A DNA stretch of 64,000 bases. Origin: Coffea arabica. Lineage: Eukaryota > Streptophyta > Magnoliopsida > Gentianales > Rubiaceae. Below, piece after piece: positions 56,463 to 64,000 of the stretch (position 1 is the first letter of the stretch; each line of letters opens with the position of its first letter). The DNA is taken from positions 20,220,501 through 20,284,500 of the forward strand of contig NC_092323.1 of the NCBI RefSeq assembly GCF_036785885.1, written 5' to 3'. The position numbers and the translations under genes were made by a program. The notes under the pieces were generated by a model that saw only the letters and a program-made list of their open reading frames with translations, made no database searches and was not told the DNA's origin.

Positions 56463-58070
56463 CGGGGACCCGATGGAAAGTAGTCGAGACTTGGGATTGT
56501 TTCTTGGGTTCTCAATTTGTAAGACGTTGAGTTGGGACTTTTAGTTCCTTTGTATGAGACTTTAAAACTAGTGCCTTGCCCAAGCTTGTAGCAATAATTA
56601 CTCGCTGTATCCTTTATGTTTCCAGAAGTTATTTGGACAGCCCCTTTTTGGTTTAAAACTTTTGCTTTGTAACTGGATGTGATAGTACTAGCTATATATT
56701 ATGGTTAATGTTGGAGGTTTTTAATTGCATTAGTTCATTTGGTTTTTAATAGCTTTGTGATGTGGCCATCGATATGCGATTTCTTGCCGCGTGAGGAAAT
56801 AAGCAGAAATAGAAATTTGTTGGCTGGAGCATCTTTAGTGCCAATGCGGTTTTAGCCTTTGCCAAGTTTTGGGAAGTCTGTACTAGTGAAATTGAGAATG
56901 TGTAGCACATGTTCCGTTTTGAGTCCGAAATAGTTCGGCAGGAGCCAAATTTCGACCCCAATGTACATGAAATCTTTAGCTATTTCAGATTTTTTTGGCA
57001 AGGGAAACTAATCAAATTCATTTGTAAATTAAATTTGAAAAACTAATCAAATTCTCTTCGGCTCATGTGTCCGTTAAAATTAAAGTTGAAAAAACATAAG
57101 CAAAATGTAGCTAATTCTAAACTGTAAAAGCAAGACCAAAAAATTCATTGAATACTAAATAACTAGAAAGGAGGAGGAAGATTTTAATCTAATTCAATTA
57201 ATATTAGTTAGAGCACCCAAATCAGCAGTTGATCCAATGCAAATTGTCCCTTCAATTTTTCCCTTATGTTAATTATTCTTATTGGTCTGGTGATGTCCTA
57301 GAGAAATTCAATTCAATAAACATGTAAACACACGGGACTAATTCCGTCAATTAATCTAAATCTACTTCAAATTTTACTGGCCAATTGGACATTTTATTTT
57401 TTTTTCACTCCAAAACTGCTTCAAATTGCACGAACTATTTAATAGCAGGGACTACATTAGAAATAAAAAGCACACAGCGCTAGCTTATACAGAGGCCAAT
57501 AATTGTAGATCAACAAAATTAGTTGACAATAAAATGAAATAGATAACCATGAATCACGTGCCTACTTCGAGTAATGCATAGGTAAAATGCGATAAAAGCT
57601 TCTGGTTAATAAAAGGTCCTAGATACATCATAATGTGTAGACTTTCGGTCTTATAAGGCCAAGTATCGGCTACACAAAAGTCAAAAGGTAGATTCATTTC
57701 TCATCAATCTAGGCCCCTAAACAGTTATTAGTGGGTGTTTCATGAACATCTGTGGTAGACAACAGCTATATTAACCTGGTGATATGCAGACCTCGTGAAC
57801 CTTTATGCACATGAAAGCTACATTCGAAAGATCTCAAATTTTGACAGAGACTTGGTGTGCTCATACAGGTACCGTGGGATTCGAAAAAAGTATTCTCAGT
57901 GGACGTTATCGTAACCATTCAAAAATGTTGGCCAAAAAAAGGAAGCGAGCATGCAGAGGTAAAATGTGCTTACTGTCAATTCGTAATGGAATCCAAAGAC
58001 GATTTCTCGTGAGCTAGTAATAATGGTAGTAACTGTTATTGACGCGAACACTTCTAATATTGTCTTCCCT
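56463..58070. other. Spacer between the two Harbinger genes
   Basis: No coding frame of note; the ORF1 3' UTR and the ORF2 promoter should lie here. The frame at 57805-58017 is Lys/Arg-rich without recognised family. Confidence 0.5.
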
Positions 58071-58082
58071 TTTTTCATGGCC

Positions 58083-58089
58083 TATAAAA
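58083..58089 (+). promoter_or_regulatory. TATA box of the transposase gene
   Basis: CCTATAAAATGCGC lies about 165 bp upstream of the transposase ATG, a usual distance for a plant gene with a 130-bp leader. Confidence 0.5.
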
Positions 58090-58249
58090 TGCGCATCTCA
58101 AGACTCGCTGTATATTTCATATGAACATACAAACGAGGAAGAGAGTAAAACGAGAATTGGTGAGCGCACTTCGACGACAGCTCGATTTTAGCAACTCTAG
58201 TCGGACAAAGCACCCTACTCTAAATTGTTTTAGTTGAAAAAAGGGCCAA

Positions 58250-60095
58250 ATGAGCGATCCCGGTGATGGCCAGGGCACGAGCTCGTCTTCGGACGAAGAT
58301 GATCTTCTATTTGCTGCTGGTGCTGCGCTATTATTTGGACCACATGAAGAACCATACGGAGGTCCAATCCAAAAGGTGCCTTGCAGGACGTCTGCATTAT
58401 CAGGACGTGACTGGGTTGAAGAAGTGATGTCAGGTCACCATACACGAATTATGGACGCAACAAGGTTAAATGTTGATTCTTTCATGCAGTTGTGCTCGCT
58501 CTTGGCCGAATGTGGATTTGTTCCCCAACATCATCAGAAACGGGTTACAATAGAGGAGGCACTTGCGATGACATTGGTCATGATGAGCCACAATATGAGA
58601 ATGCGTATGATTGCTGACCGATTTAACCATTCCACGGAGACGGTGCATCGTAATATTCACGAAGTCATCCGGAGCCTATGCACATTCGCGCAATTCATCA
58701 TTACTCCCAGAAACCAGGATGCAATTCATCCGAAAATTCTTAGCGACACGAGATGTTATCCTTAGTTTGAAGTACGGTGATATCAAAATTGCTTTCAGAT
58801 ATACATCTTCTTGTTTTCAAATTTCATGCAAACCCTACTCTAATGCAAGTGATGTGTACCGTTCAACACGAGCACAGTTCACCATACGATTTCATATCAG
58901 GACAACTAATAATTGGCGAAAAAATTGTGGGAAAAAAGTCCCTACCCTAATTTATATTTATACCCTTTGGTGTTTGGAGCTAGTATGTGAAACAAGTGGA
59001 AGTCTGTATCGTGTACCCAATTAATAGTGTACGTAGAACACATGTCTTTTCGTATACTGTTTTATACCTCATCCAGTTAATAATTTCTTTTTGAAGGACT
59101 GCGTTGGGGTTATTGATGGGACTCATATACCTGCTTGTGTCCCAAGACGACAGCAAGTAGCATACACAAATAGGCATGGTGTACAATCGCAAAATGTTCT
59201 GGCTGTATGCGACCATGATATGCGATTTATATATATGTATGCCGGATGGGAGGGAAGTGCACATGATGCCCGAGTCTTGGATGGGGTTTTGACCGGCCCA
59301 AATCACTTTCCTGTGCCACCTACAGGTATAATATGCAATCCCTCCGTCCTCGTAATTTATCTACCACAAATGTACTTTTTTATCCTATTTCAAATAATTC
59401 AAAATATCGGTATGTCTTATAACTTTCTTTTTCACAGTGATTTTAGTTAACCTTTGCCAGTTGGGACTTTTTTTTTGTTGCGCGAACAAAAAAAAAACAA
59501 ACTATGATCATCTTTTATTGTGTATCAAACCCTTGGCTGGGCCGTTGGAATATAGCCAATAACTATACCTGCAAAGTACAAAATGCAAATAATCCTTTGG
59601 TTCTCGTAATGGCGATACAGGAAAATATTATTTAGTTGACTTCGCTTATCGAACTTGCCCGGTTTCTTACCACCGTACAGGGGATGCCAAGCAGATGTTA
59701 GTAGTCGCAGGAGGGGGAGATTTGCAACTGCGAAAGAACTTTTTAATTACCGACACTCTGCACTACGGAATGTCATAGAGTGAAGTTTCGGTGTCCTTAA
59801 AATGAGATTTGCCATTTTACGGGGAGCGGTTCCAAACTACATGATGACAACACAGATAAATGTAGTTATTGCCTGTTGTGCCATGCATAACTTCATTGGG
59901 GATCAACAACCGAATGATATGTACTTTGCTAACTCAGATGAGGGAGATCCAACAAGTCATGGTGCAATTCCTCCATATCCCGAGATACAACCATTGCATT
60001 CTCCTCCTGAAGTTGTTGAACAACGGACTGCCATGAGAGATACAATGGCGACACATATGTTCAATGCCTATAGAAATACGCGAGACCGTGCATGA
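58250..60095 (+). pseudogene. Harbinger ORF2: PIF-type DDE transposase, three lesions
   Basis: DDE_Tnp_4-type transposase in three exons: 58250-58771, 59097-59325, 59621-60095. Exon 1 holds an acidic start, CRTSALSGRDWVEEV and the helix-turn-helix-like region (MIADRFNHSTETVHRNIHEV). Exon 2 has the first catalytic Asp in VIDGTHIP and the second in GWEGSAHDARVL. Exon 3 carries GKYYLVD, then PGFLPPYRG, the third acidic residue in LRNVIE, and the tail VIACCAMHNFI. Lesions: TAG at 58763-58765 where an aromatic residue is usual; a frameshift between 59640 and 59670; TGA directly after NVIE (59777-59779), where an Arg codon is usual, which fits CGA-to-TGA decay. All three catalytic residues survive, so inactivation seems recent on the element's scale. 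Confidence 0.8.
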
Positions 60096-60877
60096 AGCAG
60101 TTCAATTAAAGATTTGCTATTAGTTAGAGGCTTGCAGCGTATTAAGAAGTACATAATATTTGTGATGCCCATATATCCTCTTCGTTCGTACTCAAAATAA
60201 GTTTGTTGTTGAAAACAAGATTTGGTTGTAATCGGAGTATTAATATCGTGTGGTATTTGTACCGTGAGTCTTAAGTTTTTAGTAGTGGTAGCTTGACAAG
60301 TTGGAATAAAAAACTTGGGGCTGGCTTTCTTGGAAAATCTGGTAATAAGATTTAATATATAATTATGTCGTAAGATTTAATCTATAATTAAAGTCAAAAT
60401 TGGACTTTTTTAATAAGTAAGGGGCCTCGTGTTTTTCTGGTTTTATTTGCATTTTTCGTGACTGTTCATTTCCTGTCCAACAATTGCTGCTGGTATATAT
60501 GGAAGGATACATAAAACAATTCGCTTCCAAATAAAGTCCAGAGCATCAGATCCCAACACCTTAATGAAGAATGCTGATGGTCAAACAGCATGGGACCCGC
60601 AAACTATGTTGGGCAAAAGCCTCCCAATTCATCAATTTCGGACAAGTGAATAAGAAAGGCAATCAATCAAACCGTGGGACCGGCGTACTACATTCAGCAC
60701 CAAACTCAAAAAGCTTCCTGACAAAAGTTACACGATGGCGTTTCTATTCTCTCCACACTTGACCGCCATAATTCAAAATGCTAACATCAGGCACAAAACC
60801 AGATATCAGCTATGGTAAAGCATACAGCTCAAATTTTCAAGTTAAATCAACCAAAAACTATTTGTCCAAACAAACTC

Positions 60878-61600
60878 ACTATCTCTTATGATAGAGGAAT
60901 TATCTTGTTATTGGCCATTTGTAGAAGTTTAGCTCAAGAAATTTTAGCACTAAGTGGAAAGGTATTAGAAAGGTGTTTCGAAGTAACTCTTCATTAGAGT
61001 TATATTTTAAGATTCACACTTGAGTAGACCTGGTCTTCAAAGACCCAATGACTCAGATTGTGCTGTACCTCTCTCCAAGTGGTGTGGCACAATCTGGGCC
61101 ATTGGATTTATGAAAATAAAGTCTACCCAAGTTTTGGCCATGTTTTAGTACAAGAAAATAATATTAATCTAATTGGAGTAGGCACATATTTTATCCTCTA
61201 AGATTAATATGAAATTAGTATGGTGAGGGATATTAATTATACAGAAAACATTCATTGAAAGGCGAAGTAATCTATTTGATGATGTTCATTACTTGAGTAG
61301 TCATGATGTATTGTTAGATAGCAATCTTAATCTATAAGAATAAGTTGATTGATTAGTTAAATCAATAATAAATTGAAGGAATATTAATTTATCTAATTCA
61401 AAACAATCTTAATTGTTATGAGAGTTATACTTATTGTCAACGAGTATGAGAATCGAATGAATCACATATATTAAGGGTTTCATTAGCAAGATGAAAAAAA
61501 TAAGGGCAATGGGAACCCTCCCCTACCCCACCCCCTCCCACCCTCGTCACCCAATAGTTCTTCTCATCCCATGTCTATTCCCTGGCTGCCCTCAGTCCTT
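60878..61600. other. Intergenic DNA, no gene
   Basis: Mixed composition, no recognisable coding frame. A near-perfect inverted stretch (CTGGTCTTCAAAGACC..., and CAGATTGTGC/GCACAATCTG around 61053-61097) could form a hairpin with a loop of about 25 nt. Confidence 0.45.
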
Positions 61601-61601
61601 C

Positions 61602-62087
61602 ATAGGGCGGCAAACGAATCGGCTCGCGAGCGGCTCTAGTCAAGCTCGACTCGAGCTTGATCAATATCGAGTTCGAATCGAGTTCGATCTGGCTCGAGTC
61701 GAACTCGAGTTCGAACTCGAGCTCAAACGAGTATATATATATATATATATTATTTTTTTATTTTAAGTATATATATTTTTTATTTTAAGTATATATATAT
61801 TTTATATATTTTTTAATTTTAACAGTAAAATTACATATATATCCTTAATATTTTATTATTTTATTAAGAAAAAAATATTATTTTATTTATTTTTTTAAAA
61901 ATAAAATAATTATTTTTTATTTTTTCGAGCTCGAGCTCGAGCTCGAACTCGGCTCGAATCCAGTCGAGCTCGAGCTTGAACTTGAAATTGTCAGCTCGTC
62001 GAGCTCGAGCTCGAGTTCGAGTTCAATGAAATTATGTCGAGTCTCGGCTCGATTAGGCCAAAGTTCAACTCGACTTGGCTCGTTTGT
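61602..62087. mobile_element. hAT-like element with GAGCTCGA-rich subterminal arrays
   Basis: The left part (61620-61735) and right part (61925-62085) are packed with overlapping GAGCTCGA/GAGTTCGA motifs in both orientations around a (TA)n-rich centre. Ends GGCGGCAAACGAATCGG and TGGCTCGTTTGTA are weakly inverted. Flanks AGTCCTTC (61594-61601) and AGTCCTCG (62088-62095) would be an 8-bp duplication with two mismatches. Subterminal short-motif arrays are typical of hAT transposase binding sites. No ORF. Confidence 0.5.
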
Positions 62088-62199
62088 AGTCCTCGTCCCT
62101 CACCCCATCCCGTCCCTCTCCCTGCCTCATTACCCCTACGGGTATCCTCGTTTTGCCCTACTACTATTTTTATTTTTATATTTGATTATATATATGTAT

Positions 62200-62240
62200 A
62201 TACACACACACACACACATACATACATACATACATACATA
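62200..62240. repeat. (CA)n / (CATA)n compound microsatellite
   Basis: A run of ACACAC is followed by ten or so CATA units. Frames crossing it are artefacts of the repeat. Confidence 0.9.
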
Positions 62241-64000
62241 TAATACTAATAATGAATTTAATAATCATTCTTTTGAATTTTTAGCAAAAAATTTTACGTG
62301 AAATATAGGTTAAAAATTATTTTTATTTTGTGAATCCGTTCTCTAGATTTGATATTACATAAAATCAAAGTCATTTACTATTTTTTTTAATAAACTACAT
62401 TTCATAACAAAAGATAAAGTAAACTAATGTAACAAGTTTATCATTAAACCACAAAAAATTAACAAGCAAGATTACATTATTTTATCATAAGAAAATATCA
62501 CATTATCAATTTCATATTGCATGCAAATAATTGTATTATATAATGTATAATATATATATATATATATATTTGTATGATGCATTAAAAAAATTAAGTAGGA
62601 GATGAAGTAGGGGAGCCCACCCTCCGCCTTGTTTAAAAATGAGGGGAGAAAAACTCTTCCTGTCCCACCTTGCATTTTTCCTCGCCTCACGGGCTTCAAA
62701 TAACTTTGAATGATAAGTAATAATTTATATTTTAATTTATGAGATAAATTAAAATTGACGGACCTATGGAATAAATAAGATTAAATCTTTTAAATTGTAT
62801 TAGAAGATGAAAACTAATCTTTTTGGAAAACACTTGCCTTTTTTTTTATAATAATTAGAGAATTTAATTTGTCTATAAATACTATCATAGATTAAATTAG
62901 CAAGAAATAACACCAATTCAAGTTGTGTGAGATTCTAGAGAAAATCTAGAATTTTAATTTGTCTAGATTCTATCAACTTGTGTGGTAAGTTCCTAGTGAA
63001 AGCTTGCACTTATCTAGTTTGAGCAATTCTAATCTAAAAGGTATCTTGCTAAGGAGCTCATATGGATCATTATTAAAGGCTAAAAGCATGGATAGTTTCA
63101 AGTAAATGCAACGATGCATCACGTAGCAACAAGAAGAAGATCTTTATCTTGTTTGAACGCAATTTTCTTAACTAACTCCTCATCTTGTGGAACCAATCAA
63201 AGGAATATCTATTTGTAGGAATCAAAATTTAAATTTTTTACTGTGCATGTATGCTTGATTCCTTACACAAAAAACCTTTTGTAAGATTTGTATTATATTG
63301 GCTTTAAATAAATGCCCCTAGAATCTTTTGGTATGAGTTGGGTGATTTGTAGCTTAAAAAAATAAAGACATGAAATAGACTTCAATAAATTGATCAAGCC
63401 AAAGTAATCCATTGTGAATTATTTTGACTGATGAATCCACTTAAAATTAGTGGACATTGTGCCATAAATTTAATTTAAGGCCCCCTAGCATTGGCATAAA
63501 ATTTTGTAAGTCCAAAAATCTTCTGAATAAGTTTTCCACCTATGCGACTTTCATAATAGAAGAGATATTTTTTCATAAACTTGCGCTTGTGCTTGTTTGA
63601 TGAGATCATTGTTAATAACTGAAGTGTGTTGTTTACAATAAGTAAAATATTTAGTTAGAACTGCTTCCATCTAAGGAATGAGATATTATAATGTAGAAAA
63701 GGAATACAGTTTTTCCAACTATCACAACGGTGTATCCTGTTGCTCCATTTTCATGGAAAGTAGTTACAAATCACGCCACAAAAAGTACTTTTTTGATAAA
63801 TAGCTACATAAACACATATTATGTTTGACCTGATTGATTGAATAATATATATTTGTCGCTATTACTGTTTTACCGATTTGTCTGTGCCCAATAATTAATT
63901 TTCATTGCCCCGCCCTATCGGAATGATCAAATTGGTACCAATACTCATAAAGCCCAATTTGAAGAAGCTCAAAGATATTTCAAAAAAAAAAAAAAGAAGC
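62241..64000. other. Intergenic DNA, no gene
   Basis: AT-rich, short frames only, with a (TA)n run near 62550-62570. Nothing recognisable to the window end. Confidence 0.5.

Larger units (their letters stand above)
52516..60877 (+). mobile_element. PIF/Harbinger-type transposon (tentative borders), 8.4 kb
   Basis: The interval contains the two genes that define plant PIF/Harbinger elements: a Myb/SANT-like DNA-binding protein (54982-56462) and a DDE transposase (58250-60095), both on the plus strand. A candidate left end GGCTCCGTTTGGAC (52516) pairs imperfectly with the right end GTCCAAACAAACTC (ending 60877), and ACT flanks both sides (52513-52515, 60878-60880), a 3-bp duplication as expected. 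The terminal match is weak, so gene content is firm but borders are not. Confidence 0.5.

Noticed and set aside
62026..62301. ORFs crossing GAGCTCGA arrays and the CATA microsatellite
   Set aside because: The reading frames are created by the repeats themselves (HTHTHTYIHTY-type peptide).

Overview
This window is nuclear DNA of a flowering plant. The evidence is a seven-exon plant ACTIN-RELATED PROTEIN 7 gene with GT-AG introns, a single-exon plant MAPKKK of the MAPKKK17-21 type, and AT-rich intergenic DNA full of plant transposons and endogenous plant pararetrovirus (Caulimoviridae) relics. Exact species cannot be read from the sequence; the repeat types are compatible with a eudicot, possibly an asterid, but that is only an impression.

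Layout. 1-4.0 kb: intergenic DNA with a MULE-like TIR element (1710-2225). 4.1-5.4 kb: MAPKKK gene with a short upstream ORF in its leader. 5.4-10.8 kb: non-coding DNA with a 268-bp MITE (7983-8250). 10.8-20.8 kb: a composite viral island. A rearranged caulimovirid copy (11080-17571) lies between 257-bp direct repeats; its right edge plus flank (822 bp) is repeated at 19989-20812, and between the two copies lie gene-like fragments and a piece of a second, badnavirus-like virus. 20.8-29.4 kb: Helitron 3' ends, a 361-bp tandem duplication, a 3 x 408-bp tandem array, badnavirus-like movement and capsid relics, a tRNA-Met primer-site-like motif interrupted by a MITE, another MITE, and a weaker virus-like relic. 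30.2-31.5 kb: a small TIR element and a 1.1-kb MULE-like element. 31.8-42.1 kb: the intact ARP7 gene, whose 4-kb third intron holds a MITE and local tandem duplications. 42.1-48.0 kb: non-coding DNA including a 565-bp foldback element. 48.0-52.3 kb: a complete LTR element with 992-bp LTRs, 5-bp target duplication, primer site, polypurine tract and a gag-only interior. 52.5-60.9 kb: a PIF/Harbinger-type transposon pair (Myb/SANT-like ORF1 and DDE transposase ORF2), both with inactivating lesions. 60.9-64 kb: non-coding DNA with a hAT-like, GAGCTCGA-rich element.

Only MAPKKK (4171-5415) and ARP7 (31771-42081) look like intact host genes. The rest records invasion and decay: two caulimovirid lineages, Helitrons, MULE/hAT/Harbinger-like DNA transposons and a non-autonomous Copia-type element. 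The features most deserving of a second look are the palindrome array in the U3 of the LTR element, the 257-bp direct repeats flanking the viral insertion, and the virus/host chimeric duplication.
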